A stretch of DNA of 64,000 nt from Rhynchospora pubera. Its lineage: Eukaryota; Streptophyta; Magnoliopsida; Poales; Cyperaceae. This document shows positions 46,539-56,712 of this stretch, one piece after another. The stretch is from the NCBI GenBank assembly GCA_028095005.1, contig CM051461.1:61547840-61611839 (forward strand). Reading direction: 5' to 3'. A program made the position numbers and the translations under genes. The notes under the pieces were generated by a model. It made no database searches. It saw only the letters and a program-made list of their open reading frames with translations, and had not been told where the DNA came from. Positions within the stretch are counted from its first letter, which is position 1; every line of letters starts with the position of its first letter.

Positions 46539-48160
46539 TTATATAGCTATAATTAATAGGAAGTGTGCGATTAGTGAAAGGTTTTGATTTTTCCAAGAGA
46601 ATTATAGGGGAAATAAATTGTCCACTTTATTTGTGATAGGAAAATACAGCTTTGAATCACATTTAGTACAAATAAAAAACGCCAGCATTAAAGCTATCCT
46701 TGATTTGTGCATCTAATAATGTGAGCATTAAAGCTTACCTTGATTTGTGCCTCTTTACATGGATAGTAAGAAAAGGAGCTAAAGGCAATAAATTCAAATT
46801 AAAATGCAGTCTAAATTGCATTGATATACCCTATATAGCTCACATCTTATAAATCTTATAAATGAAAATATTTAAAATTTAAACTATCTCTACTGGGATT
46901 AGCACCACATGTACTGGAAAAAAGAAAAAAAAAATCAACGGTAGCACCTGATGTACATATATTAGCCTTTTCTTTCAATGGCCTAATAATATTTTTTGTA
47001 TATACTTGGGTTAGTAAAAATACAATGAAACACATTTCGAGAAAATAAGGAACACTTATAAACCAATACACAGAAGTTAGTTCCAGACTTTCGGGAAATG
47101 TCAAAAAATGAAATAACCCAAAATTTCTATTCCTTATTAACAAAGAAAATTAGAAGTTATGATAGCACTACCTTGATATTGCAAGAGATTTGGTCAGGTA
47201 TAATGTTTTTCGTCTAGATTGTTACTCTCTTGTTATTTTTTCTATATGATTAGTGCCTCTACTCTCTCTGCCAGAATATTCCTGCAAGAGCCCATTCAGG
47301 ATAAAAGCTATTAAAAACTCACCATGACAGTGGTGGTTACATAGAGAATGAAATTTGTTTCGATTAACATTGTTACATAATTGATCTTTTAAAAAAATCT
47401 TATTTATCTTTGTCTGCCCCTATTGCTTTTGGATAAATTTGTTTCTAAATTATGCCCTTTCTATATAATTAAAGATATCATGGAGCAAGTACTCGGTTAA
47501 AACTCAATAACATATATTTAGATGAAGTTTAGTGTCTGGATTCAAATCAGTAGCACAATAAAAATCACAAATGTTACCAAATTATACAAAATATGCTTCA
47601 AAAAAGTTCAATAAAATCAGCTATGAAATTCCTAGGCAGCTTGTACCAAGAGAAAGGAAAATTTCACAATTTCTCTATCAGATTAAGTTCAATATAGCAA
47701 AAATTAAGTTCATGTACAATAATTTGTTAAAAATTTATAAAGAGGAAAGTGTGTTTCAATAATTCCGATTGGCATAATTTGAACCACGAATTAAAGATAA
47801 AAAGCCAAAAAAAAAAAAAGAGTAGACCTCTGGAAAGGGGTTGGACGGAAATTAGTGGCAGTAAGGTTGGCCCGGTGGAGGCGGCTCAACAGAGAAGATA
47901 GAGGCAGAGGTTAGAGGGGCGGGTGGTTATGACAGATCAACGTTAATAGGGGTCGATACTGAGGCGCGATAGAGTTGATGAAGTTGGATAGGAGGAAAGA
48001 TTGCGTTGTCGACTGGTGGGTTTTTCCCACCTGGACGCTCGTCCCCTCTCCGTAGCTTGCAACCCTAGATGTAATGGAGAAAACAGAAGGGAAAAAAGAA
48101 GGAAAGAGAAGGGACTGTGTAGAAAGGTTTTGATTCGGCATAAACGTCGATGAACAGTAA
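46539..48160. other. Intergenic or Helitron interior, nothing recognised
   Basis: AT-rich to about 47800, with a local direct repeat (AGCATTAAAGCT..ACCTTGATTTGTGC near 46683 and 46725). From 47820 to 48130 it becomes GC-richer and looks like the start of a gene on the minus strand, but I recognise no protein. Confidence 0.35.
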
Positions 48161-48167
48161 TGCTGCG

Positions 48168-48240
48168 GGAATCGTATCCGCAGAGTGCCTACCTCTCTCT
48201 TAGACCCTTCAATCCAAATCTAACGGAGCGCGAGCAAAGA
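48168..48240. repeat. GGGAATCGTATCC terminal repeat (Mutator-type), left copy
   Basis: The segment GGGAATCGTATCC, then AGAGTGCCTACCTC, then TTAGACCC..CAATCCAAATCTAACGG recurs inverted at 54201-54293. The outer motif matches the ends of the two MITEs at 208 and 6391. It may be one end of a larger element that the copia insertion split, or a separate MITE copy. Confidence 0.45.
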
Positions 48241-48610
48241 GTGCAAAAAAAACGCTCAAATCGACCTGCCCGAGTCTGACTGCCCCATCTCTTCCCAATT
48301 CCTTTGTAAAAAAATAAAATAAAATAAAATCTCCAATTCCAATTCTTTTTTTTCTCTGCCCTCTCTCTTTGTCCTCCTCATCCTTTCTTTTACTGAGGCG
48401 GTATAAAATCATATCAGTAGCAAAAAGTGAAGGGATAAACCTATGAAATCAAGCATCTGTTTTTTTTTTTTCTGACAAACCAATCGCAGAACCAGCCTCA
48501 GGTAATCTCAGTACTATCTCTCCATCTTCACTCGACTAGCTGACTGTAGCATTGGACCAAAAGTAAGAAATTGAGACCTCAATAGAAGATACTTTTAGAA
48601 CAAATGAACT
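48241..48610. other. Spacer left of the copia element
   Basis: CT-rich and AT-rich DNA with no gene. On the minus strand it contains GA-rich sequence that gives a spurious short ORF. Confidence 0.4.
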
Positions 48611-48615
48611 TAAAG

Positions 48616-48799
48616 ATAGAAAAATACGAAAACTTGAGAAACTATTTTATTCAATCTGTATATCTTCCGTGAGTTATCCTATACATATACATAGAAGAGA
48701 ATATCTAGAAATAGAAAGCCGTGTAGTCTATTTCCTAATTACATTCTTAATATCAACTATTTCCTAATAACTCATAATTACAAAGATTATTTCCTTTAA
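48616..48799 (-). repeat. 3' LTR of the copia element
   Basis: 184 bp, identical to the 5' LTR except one base near the end (48619). It is bounded outside by TAAAG. The dinucleotide CA (TG in element sense) at 48800-48801 lies only on the inner side, next to the polypurine tract. Confidence 0.9.
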
Positions 48800-48808
48800 C
48801 ACTCCTCC

Positions 48809-50698
48809 TCAAGTTGGAGCATACACATCTAACATGCCCAACTTGTTACATATACTATCAATGTACGCCTTTCTGAGGGGTTTGGTCAAGATATCTGCAA
48901 GCTGGAGATCAGTGTAGACATGCACTAATTGAAGGCACGGAGGATGAGAAGCTGTGCCTATAACAAAATCTCGCACAATGTGGCAGTCTGCCTCAATGTG
49001 TTTAGTTCGTTCATGAAACACCTGATTTTTGGCAATGTGCATTGCTGCTTGATTGTCACAGTATAGCCTCATCAAACCAACATGCACAACACCTAGTTTA
49101 TTGAGCAATCGCTTAGTCCAAATTAGATCACATGACGTGTTCGCCATTGCACGATACTCTGATTCTGCGCTCGATCGAGCCACAACAGTCTGTTTCTTAC
49201 TCTTCCATGAAACAAGGTTACCACCAAAGAAGATACAAAATCCAGTAGTGGATTTCCGACTTATAGGACAGCCTGCCCAATCGGCATCAGTGAATCCAGT
49301 TATCCTGTCATGTCCTTGGTCTGAATATACAAGTCCTTTCCCTGGTGATCCCTTGAGGTATCTAAGGATCCGAATAGCAGCATCCCAGTGAGTAGTGCGT
49401 GGAGCTGACATGAATTGACTCACAACACTTACTGGGTAAGAAATATCGGGCCGAGTGACTGTCAAATAATTCAATTTGCCAACCAATCTACGATATTTCT
49501 CAGGATCATTTAACAATTCTCCATTCTCTGGCATAAGTTTGCTATCAGGGATCATCGGTGAATCGGCAGGTTTGCATCCAAGCAACCCGCTTTCTGTGAG
49601 CATGTCAAGCACGTACTTTTGCTGACATATGAGAATCTTGCCATCAGATCGTAATATCTCAATACCCAAAAAATACTTGAGGTTGCCAAGGTCAGTAATT
49701 TGAAATTGTTCATCTAAGAACTTCTTCAATGCACATATTCCATCATCATCGTCACCAGTAATGATGAGATCATCCACATACGCAACCAGAATAATCGTCT
49801 TTCCTTTTAAGTGCCTGTAAAAGACTGAATGATCATTAGCACTCCTAGTCATGCCGAAATGACTAAGAACTTGAGATAGACGGCCAAACCAGGCTCTGGG
49901 AGATTGCTTAAGGCCATACAAAGATCTTCGTAAGCAGCAGACTTTAGATGCCTCCTCCTGAACCACGAACCCAGGTGGTTGAGTCATATATACCTCCTCC
50001 TCAAGAATGCCATTAAGAAATGCATTCTTGACATCAAGTTGGTGCAGTTGCCAATGACGAGTAGCAGCGAGAGCAAGACAAATGCGAACAGATGCCATCT
50101 TAGCAACAGGAGAAAATGTCTCATCATAGTCAATGCCATAGGACTGGGAGTAACCTTTGGCAACTAATCGAGCTTTAAGTCGGTTAAGTGATCCATCAGG
50201 ATGAACTTTAACTGTGAACACCCACTTGCAACCAACGGCATGTTTACCAGGAGGAAGATGACACAAATCCCAAGTCTCATTTTTCCATAAAGCTGACATT
50301 TCCTCCTGCATAGCACTAAACCACCCCGGATGTTTCAGAGCTTCTGTCACATTCTTAGGAACAGAGTAATTATCAAGACAAGCAGTAAAGGCACGTTGAT
50401 TTGTGGATAAGGCAGCATATGTACAGAAGTGGTCTAAAGGATATCGAGTGCTAGGGCAATGGCGTGGTTCTTTGCGAAGGGCAATAGGAAGGTCAAGGTT
50501 AGATGTAGGAGGCGAAGAGTTTGTAGGACTTGGTTCATTGGCCGGTACAGGACTAACAACATCAGTGGTTAGTAGATGTAGGGAGTCAGGAGACGTACCG
50601 GTGTCATGGACCTGCATAGTTTGGATAGAGTTAACATCAACAGGGAGGTTCTTACCTCGTCGAGTGTATACTTGAGTAGGCGCAGGAGGGGTCGGTGG
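48809..50698 (-). CDS. Copia pol 3' part: reverse transcriptase and RNase H
   Basis: Frame open from just after a TAA (50699-50701) to the stop at 48809; the first Met is at 50617. It starts in the integrase/RT linker and enters the reverse transcriptase near NETWDLCHLPPGKHAVGCKW. The polymerase YVDD box is in VAYVDDLIITGDD. The RNase H follows, with the DADWAG, SSAESEYRA and YCDNQAA motifs typical of copia. Ends in LADILTKPL, a normal copia C terminus. It would be translated only if the upstream stop and frameshift were bypassed, so I treat it as the separated 3' half of the polyprotein. Confidence 0.9.
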   Translation of the reverse strand, partial: PPTPPAPTQVYTRRGKNLPVDVNSIQTMQVHDTGTSPDSLHLLTTDVVSPVPANEPSPTNSSPPTSNLDLPIALRKEPRHCPSTRYPLDHFCTYAALSTNQRAFTACLDNYSVPKNVTEALKHPGWFSAMQEEMSALWKNETWDLCHLPPGKHAVGCKWVFTVKVHPDGSLNRLKARLVAKGYSQSYGIDYDETFSPVAKMASVRICLALAATRHWQLHQLDVKNAFLNGILEEEVYMTQPPGFVVQEEASKVCCLRRSLYGLKQSPRAWFGRLSQVLSHFGMTRSANDHSVFYRHLKGKTIILVAYVDDLIITGDDDDGICALKKFLDEQFQITDLGNLKYFLGIEILRSDGKILICQQKYVLDMLTESGLLGCKPADSPMIPDSKLMPENGELLNDPEKYRRLVGKLNYLTVTRPDISYPVSVVSQFMSAPRTTHWDAAIRILRYLKGSPGKGLVYSDQGHDRITGFTDADWAGCPISRKSTTGFCIFFGGNLVSWKSKKQTVVARSSAESEYRAMANTSCDLIWTKRLLNKLGVVHVGLMRLYCDNQAAMHIAKNQVFHERTKHIEADCHIVRDFVIGTASHPPCLQLVHVYTDLQLADILTKPLRKAYIDSICNKLGMLDVYAPT

Positions 50699-50858
50699 TT
50701 ACTCATTCTCAGGTAGTGAAGAGGAACCAATCTGAATTCCAGGATAGTTCAAAATAGACAAAACTGGCTCAGGAGCAGAGGATGTATTGGACTCAAAGTA
50801 TGGTACAGACTCCAAAAAGATAACATCAGAAGATATAAAATACCTCTTAATAGTAGGA

Positions 50859-53033
50859 CTAACACCGATAACCTTTTTGTGTACCCGAATATCCTAAAAA
50901 GACACATCGCAATGACTTTGGATCAAGTTTTGTACGACCCAGTCTAGAGTCATACACATAACAGACACAACCAAAAATTTTGGGTGGAACATGAAATAAA
51001 GGTGCAGATGGATACAAGACATTATAAGGTATGGCACCATCAAGTACAGAGGAAGGCATACGATTAATCAGATAGCATGCAGTTAGAACTGCATCTGCCC
51101 AAAAACGATGATGGACACGTCCATGAATCATCATGGTACGGGCAACCTCAAGGATGTGTCTGTTCTTTCGTTCAGCCACTCCATTTTGTTGAGGTGTATA
51201 AGCACATGATGATTCATGAACAATACCATTATTTGTTGTGTATTGCACAAATTCATTCGAAAAATATTCTTTTGCATTATCACTACAAAGAGTTTTAACA
51301 GTGGTGTTAAACTGAGTCTGTACAAGAGAACAAAAAGCTACAAATTTTGTAAAAATTTCTTGTCGAGATTTAATAATAAAGACCCAAGTTGCACGAGAAA
51401 AATCATCCACAAATGTAACAAAATATCGCAAACCAGACACAGATTCAACAGGACATGGACCCCATACATCAGAATGTACTAAAGTAAAAGGACCATCAGA
51501 TCGACTAACGACTCTAGGTGGGTGGGAAGCACGAACATGCTTTCCCTGAATACATGACTCATAAACTAATTCTGAAATAGACTGAAATTCAGGTCGAATC
51601 TTCTTCAACACTTGGAGAGAAGTATGTCCTAACTGAGAATGAGCTTCCTTAGCGCTAACAGTACTCAAGTATGCCACTCGCTGAGGTGAGCTTTCCATGC
51701 AATATAATCCCTTGTCCTTATATGCAGTGCCAATCAACCTGTTCGTCCCCAACTCCTGAAAAATGCATTTAGATGGAGTAAATGTAACTGAGCAATATAA
51801 TTGTTCTGTTATTTTACTTACGGACATGAGGTTTTCAGGAAAAGAAGGGACATATAAAACATATGATAAAGGCATATCTTGTGAGATTTGGGTGGATCCA
51901 GTTCCTTTTATATGACAAGTTGAACCATTAGCTATTTGAACAGGTGGTTGTGAAGTGTTGATAAGGCCTGACAATATACTCTTGTTCCCAGTCATGTGAT
52001 CAGTCGCACCCGAATCGACAATCCATGATGATTTTGATGCTATAAAACAGGTAGAAGTCATACCTGAGTGGGCTAAAGTAGCCCTCAGAGTTTGAGATTG
52101 AGAGGTCATACTGGCACGAGAGAACCCGAGTTGCTCAAGTCGTTGAATCAGTGTTGCATCTTCTTCAGATTTCATGTGTCCCTCGAGTACTTGATCTGTG
52201 GTTGCTACCTGAGCACACGGAGGAGGACGTGAGCCTTTTGGGCGCTTTGGGCAGTCCCATTTCATGTGCCCCCACTCCTTGCAATAGTGACATTGCACAT
52301 TCTTATTAGTGTTATTGGAAGATCCCCCGTATCCTTTACCTTCTTTTCCAGATATTTGTCTTGTATCTTTACCCTTGAAGGACCCGGCAACAAGCGCCGA
52401 GTTTTCTACTTGATGTGTTGGGACACTACTCTCAGATGGAAACATATCACGTAGAAGATGATATGTAGTTGCTAAGGTTGGTGCAGTGGTTTGACCTAAA
52501 AGGATTGGCCGTGCTGTAGAGTACTTTGAGGACATACCCCCAAGAAATGTGAGAGTATCAAGCTGATCCCAAAGTTTCTCATAAGTAGTACGGTCAGGAG
52601 AGTATGGAAACAATTCTCTCATTTTATCAGATAATTTCTTGAAAGATGCAAAGTACTCAGTAAGGCTTGAATCACCTTGTTCACACCGTGCATATGCTTG
52701 AGAAACAACATATGTGTGGGCCATGCTTGCCTTTCCTGAGTAGGTGGCCTGGAGGTGATCCCACATCCCTTTTGTACTTTTAAATGTATGTACCATTGAT
52801 AAGATTTCAGGTTCCATTGCATTCCACAAAATCATACGAATGGCACTGTCTTCAATTTTCCATTTCTTTACTTCATCCTCAGGTTTCTCTGGTGCATTAT
52901 CAGTCAAATATGTTGCCTTTTCTATTGCCTCTAAACCAGTTTGGACAAATACAGACCATTGTTCCCAATTAGAATTAGATAAATTCACTGGCACTTTCAG
53001 CCATTTCTCAACCTGTTGCGTGGTTTGACTCAT
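50859..53033 (-). CDS. Copia gag-protease-integrase open frame (724 aa)
   Basis: Begins at the ATG at 53033, about 215 bp after the primer-binding site. The gag part has the UBN2-type capsid region (WDHLQATYSGKASMA) and a zinc knuckle CHYCKEWGHMKWDC near residue 245. The aspartic protease motif DSGATDHMTG lies near residue 340. The GAG-pre-integrase segment is followed by the integrase core, with HSDVWGP, LCSDNAKEYFS and the glutamate in GVAERKNRH. The frame stops at 50859 right after the FLGYSGTQKGYRC motif, because of a frameshift near 50875, where the polyprotein should continue into the reverse transcriptase. Confidence 0.93.
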   Translation of the reverse strand: MSQTTQQVEKWLKVPVNLSNSNWEQWSVFVQTGLEAIEKATYLTDNAPEKPEDEVKKWKIEDSAIRMILWNAMEPEILSMVHTFKSTKGMWDHLQATYSGKASMAHTYVVSQAYARCEQGDSSLTEYFASFKKLSDKMRELFPYSPDRTTYEKLWDQLDTLTFLGGMSSKYSTARPILLGQTTAPTLATTYHLLRDMFPSESSVPTHQVENSALVAGSFKGKDTRQISGKEGKGYGGSSNNTNKNVQCHYCKEWGHMKWDCPKRPKGSRPPPCAQVATTDQVLEGHMKSEEDATLIQRLEQLGFSRASMTSQSQTLRATLAHSGMTSTCFIASKSSWIVDSGATDHMTGNKSILSGLINTSQPPVQIANGSTCHIKGTGSTQISQDMPLSYVLYVPSFPENLMSVSKITEQLYCSVTFTPSKCIFQELGTNRLIGTAYKDKGLYCMESSPQRVAYLSTVSAKEAHSQLGHTSLQVLKKIRPEFQSISELVYESCIQGKHVRASHPPRVVSRSDGPFTLVHSDVWGPCPVESVSGLRYFVTFVDDFSRATWVFIIKSRQEIFTKFVAFCSLVQTQFNTTVKTLCSDNAKEYFSNEFVQYTTNNGIVHESSCAYTPQQNGVAERKNRHILEVARTMMIHGRVHHRFWADAVLTACYLINRMPSSVLDGAIPYNVLYPSAPLFHVPPKIFGCVCYVYDSRLGRTKLDPKSLRCVFLGYSGTQKGYRC

Positions 53034-53247
53034 TTTGTTCTAATTATAAGAGAGACAAAAGAGAGATAACCAACCGTAGGCAAATCAGAGATTTTGTTGG
53101 TGATGCAAAGTATTGTCGGAAGAACAGAATCAGAATCAAAGCCAGCGGAGCAGAACTGAAAACAGATGCGGCAGAGTAGAACTAGGATCGGTGGGCCGGT
53201 GGCGGGGCAGCACAGAAATCAGAGGCAACGAAACCCTAGGAACAAGG

Positions 53248-53259
53248 CTCTTGATACCA
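53248..53259 (-). promoter_or_regulatory. Primer-binding site of the copia element
   Basis: Read on the minus strand as TGGTATCAAGAG, complementary in type to the 3' end of initiator tRNA-Met. It lies two bases (CA) inside the 5' LTR boundary set by the target duplication. Confidence 0.85.
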
Positions 53260-53261
53260 TG

Positions 53262-53445
53262 ATAAAAAAATACGAAAACTTGAGAAACTATTTTATTCAA
53301 TCTGTATATCTTCCGTGAGTTATCCTATACATATACATAGAAGAGAATATCTAGAAATAGAAAGCCGTGTAGTCTATTTCCTAATTACATTCTTAATATC
53401 AACTATTTCCTAATAACTCATAATTACAAAGATTATTTCCTTTAA
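53262..53445 (-). repeat. 5' LTR of the copia element
   Basis: 184 bp, direct repeat of 48616-48799 with a single difference. Its outer end abuts the TAAAG duplication without the expected terminal TG. Confidence 0.9.
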
Positions 53446-53450
53446 TAAAG

Positions 53451-54200
53451 GTCATAGCTGGAACTTGATTCGCAATTAGTAATTGTTCTAAGTTCGATTC
53501 AAGTTGCAAAATAAATAGGGATGAGTCATGAGTCATCGTGTCATAGCTGGAACATAAAGGTCCCATTAATTAAATTGAAGGCCATTCTAAAACGCAGCCA
53601 AACCTCTGCACTTTAACACCTTCTCACTTTAGCTTGAATGCTTGATAAATAAAGTTTGTAGAGTATGAATTTTAAAAAATTGTGCGAGTGTTGATAAATA
53701 ATTAAGCCCTGACAATTGGGTTTGTGCATTACAATAAGTACGAACTCGTAAATAATGGTAATTGTGAGTCCATGGTATAAGCCCGGTAGTTGTAAAGGTA
53801 TGACATAAGAATAAATGATAGTGTGTTTCCCTGACCAACACAAACCGTTGTCATGATAAACCAAGCTGTCTCACCAGCGCCTCACGGATTGCGACGACGG
53901 CGATCACCAGAAAAATGTGAAAGTACACTTGTAGGGACTAAAGCGAATAATCGCTTGAAACCGTTAAAATCGTTAATCTAAGCCGACGCGACTGAAACAA
54001 AGACCATAGTCGTTCTCCAATTGCCTCTACGATTCCATAGACCCTTGTCAGAGATGCGATGATGGTTAGAATGGTTATCGGAGCCAAATGAACGAATCCA
54101 CTAACCACAGAAAAAAAAAGATCCGTTCTTCAATCCAAAAGGGGCAGTTCGGAGAAGAGGAGGCAATTCGGGCAGGGAAGGAATTCAGAGATCTCTATTT
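53451..54200. other. Spacer right of the copia element
   Basis: Contains a direct repeat of GTCATAGCTGGAAC (53451 and about 53540). Otherwise it has no recognised gene; 53880-54170 is GC-richer but shows no convincing ORF. Confidence 0.4.
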
Positions 54201-54293
54201 GTGAGCGCGCCGTTGGATTAAAATCCAATGGTCTAAATAGGAGGTAGGCACTCTGCTCACCTTTTAAAGGTGAGCAAAGGATACGATTCCAAC
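54201..54293. repeat. GGAATCGTATCC terminal repeat (Mutator-type), right copy
   Basis: The inverse of 48168-48240, with an extra palindromic stretch of about 22 bp (GCTCACCTTTTAAAGGTGAGC-like) between the GTATCC end and the shared AGAGTGCCTACCTC block. See the left copy for interpretation. Confidence 0.45.
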
Positions 54294-54375
54294 AGAACAT
54301 AATTGGCTAAACAACTTAAAGGTGCAACACCAATTTTTACATAAGGCAAAGATAAAATGGATCGATGCACATCTA

Positions 54376-54408
<33 letters not shown>

Positions 54409-54411
<3 letters not shown>

Positions 54412-54812
54412 GATTGCTAAAATACTATGCATAGCACGGATACCTTCGTGCTACGGATTCGTTCTTGCATTTCATGCTTCAAACAACCGATCCAAACCGT
54501 TCATTATCTTCTACATATTGAAATCTCATTAGAAACCAAATTTTACATTTTTTTGAATTTTTTTACTATTTTTATCAGATTTTTAAAAATCACTGTTATT
54601 GAAGGGTCCAGAATTTATTAGATTAAGTATTTTAAAAAATCTGAGAAAAATAGTAAAAAAATTAAAAAAAAATGTAAAATTTGGTTTCTAATGAAATTTC
54701 AATATGTAGAAGATAATGAACGATTTGGATCGGTTATTTGAAGCATGAAATGCAAGAACGAATCCGTAGCACGAAGGCCATCCGTACTATGCATAGCATT
54801 TTAGCAATCCTC
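54409..54812. mobile_element. Fold-back element A1 (404 bp) in a TA tract
   Basis: Near-perfect palindrome: GAGGATTGCTAAAATACTAT at the left, the complement ATTTTAGCAATCCTC at the right, with arms of about 190 bp (GGATTCGTTCTTGCATTTCA and ATCCAAACCGTTCATTATCT). No ORF. TA repeats abut both ends (54378-54408 and 54813-54830), so the target is a TA microsatellite. Confidence 0.85.
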
Positions 54813-54830
54813 TATATATATATATATATA

Positions 54831-55234
54831 GAGTTTAGCTACGGTGAGTCGCGACTCACGGACCCTCCGGTGAGTCGCGACCAAAACTCCTAGATCTAGA
54901 TCAAAATGACCGATCCAAACCGTCCAATATGATCTCCCTATTGAAATCTCCATGTAGACCGAATTTTTTAATTTTTCGAAATTTTTAAGTATTTTTTTGA
55001 AATTTTAGAAAATCGTTAATCTAATTGGTTCTGAACCATTCAAAAACATCAGTTTTTAAAAATTCGAAAAAAATACTTAAAAATTTCGAAAAAATAAAAA
55101 ATTTTGTTTGCACGGAGATTTCAATAGGGAGATCATATTGGACTGTTTGGATCGGTCATTTTGATCTATATCTAGGAGTTTTGGTCGCGACTCACCGGAG
55201 GGTCCGTGAGTCGCGACTCACCGTAGCTAAACTC
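54831..55234. mobile_element. Fold-back element B (404 bp) in a TA tract
   Basis: Palindrome with ends GAGTTTAGCTACGGTGAG / CTCACCGTAGCTAAACTC and strong GTGAGTCGCGACTCAC inner palindromes. Its arms share the A-family layout: GATCCAAACCGTCC, then TATTGAAATCTC, then an A/T core. TA repeats on both sides. Same length as A1 although the termini differ. Confidence 0.85.
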
Positions 55235-55248
55235 TATATATATATATA

Positions 55249-55322
55249 GGATTGCTAAAATGCTATGCATAGTACGGATGGCCTTCGTGCTACGGATTCG
55301 TTCTTGCAAATGATTCAAATAT
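55249..55322. repeat. Truncated duplicate of a fold-back A arm
   Basis: Carries the first ~60 bp of an A element (GGATTGCTAAAATGCTATGC to CGTTCTTGCA), breaks off, then A2 begins with the same sequence. This is a short tandem duplication or an interrupted insertion. Confidence 0.75.
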
Positions 55323-55325
55323 ATA

Positions 55326-55729
55326 GAGGATTGCTAAAATGCTATGCATAGTACGGATGGCCTTCGTGCTACGGATTCGTTCTTGCATTTCATGCTTCAA
55401 ACAATCGATCTAAACCCTTCATTATCTTCTACATATTGAAATCTTATTACAAACCAAATTTTGTATTTTTTAAATTTTTTTACTATTTTTCTCATATTTT
55501 TTAAAATCATTGTTATTGAAGGGTCCAGAATTTATTAGATTAAGTATTTTAAAAAAGCTGAGAAAAATACTAAAAAAAATTTAAAAAAATATAAAATTTG
55601 ATTTCTAATGAGATTTCAATATAAAGAAGATAATGAATGGTTTGGATCGATTGTTTGAAGCATTAAATTCAAGAACAAATCCGTAGCATGAAGGGTATCC
55701 GTGCTATGCATATCATTTTAGCAATCCTC
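55326..55729. mobile_element. Fold-back element A2
   Basis: 404 bp with the same ends as A1 (GAGGATTGCTAAAATGCTAT ... ATTTTAGCAATCCTC). Its right half is nearly identical to the right half of A3. Confidence 0.85.
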
Positions 55730-55816
55730 TATATATATATATATAAATATATAATATATAATATATAAATATTAATATATAAATATATATATAAATATAT
55801 AATATATAAATATATA
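55730..55816. repeat. Complex TA/AAATATATA spacer, copy 1
   Basis: 87 bp of TATATA with interspersed AAATATATAATATATA units, matched almost base for base at 56223-56309. Confidence 0.85.
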
Positions 55817-56222
55817 GAGGATTGCTAAAGTGCTATGCATAGCACGGATGCCCTTCATGCTACGGATTCGTTCTTGAATTTCATACTTCAAACAAACAAT
55901 CCAAACCGTTCATTATCTTCTTCATATTGAAATCTCATTGCAAACCAAATTTTACATTTTTTAAAATTTTTTTTACTATTTTTCTCATATTTTTTAAAAT
56001 CATTGTTATTGAAGGGTCCAGAATTTATTAGATTAAGTATTTTAAAAAAGCTGAGAAAAATACTAAAAAAAATTAAAAAAAATATAAAATTTGATTTCTA
56101 ATGAGATTTCAATATAAAGAAGATAATGAATGGTTTGGATCGATTGTTTGAAGCATTAAATTCAAGAACAAATCCGTAGCACGAAGGGTATCCGTGCTAT
56201 GCATATCATTTTAGCAATCCTC
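55817..56222. mobile_element. Fold-back element A3
   Basis: 406 bp, ends GAGGATTGCTAAAGTGCTAT / ATTTTAGCAATCCTC. The left half matches the left half of A4, the right half that of A2. Confidence 0.85.
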
Positions 56223-56309
56223 TATATATATATATATAAATATATAATATATAATATATAAATATTAATATATAAATATATATATAAATATATAATATAT
56301 AAATATATA
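56223..56309. repeat. Complex TA/AAATATATA spacer, copy 2
   Basis: Second copy of the spacer at 55730-55816; the array period is 493 bp. Confidence 0.85.
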
Positions 56310-56712
56310 GAGGATTGCTAAAGTGCTATGCATAGCACGGATGCCCTTCATGCTACGGATTCGTTCTTGAATTTCATACTTCAAACAAACAATCCAAACC
56401 GTTCATTATCTTCTTCATATTGAAATCTCATTGGAAACCAAATTTTACATTTTTTAAAATTTTTTTTACTATTTTTTCAGATTTTTTAAAATTACTGATA
56501 TTGAAGGGTCCAGAATTTATTAGATTAAGTATTTTAAAAAATCTGAAAAAAATAGTAAAAAAATTTAAAAAAATGTAAAATTTGGTTTCTAATGAGATTT
56601 CAATATGAAGAAGATAATGAACGGTTTGGATCGGTTGTTTGAAGCATGAAATTCAAGAACGAATCCGTAGCACGAAGGACATCCGTGCTATGCATAGCAC
56701 TTTAGCAATCTC
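56310..56712. mobile_element. Fold-back element A4
   Basis: About 403 bp. Its right arm complements its left arm better than those of A2 and A3 do, resembling the A1 right arm. It ends TTTAGCAATCTC, one C shorter than the others. Confidence 0.85.

Larger units (their letters stand above)
48616..53445 (-). mobile_element. Ty1/copia LTR retrotransposon, complete but coding-defective (4830 bp)
   Basis: Two 184-bp LTRs (5' LTR 53262-53445, 3' LTR 48616-48799) differ at one base, so the insertion is recent. A 5-bp TAAAG repeat flanks it (48611-48615, 53446-53450). A primer-binding site TGGTATCAAGAG (53259-53248) matches initiator tRNA-Met type sites, and a polypurine tract GAGGAGGAG precedes the 3' LTR (near 48802-48810). 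The order gag, protease, integrase, reverse transcriptase, RNase H is that of copia elements. The polyprotein frame is broken between integrase and reverse transcriptase. Confidence 0.95.

Noticed and set aside
49053..53028. Plus-strand ORFs opposite the copia genes
   Set aside because: They are antisense shadows of the gag-pol reading frames.
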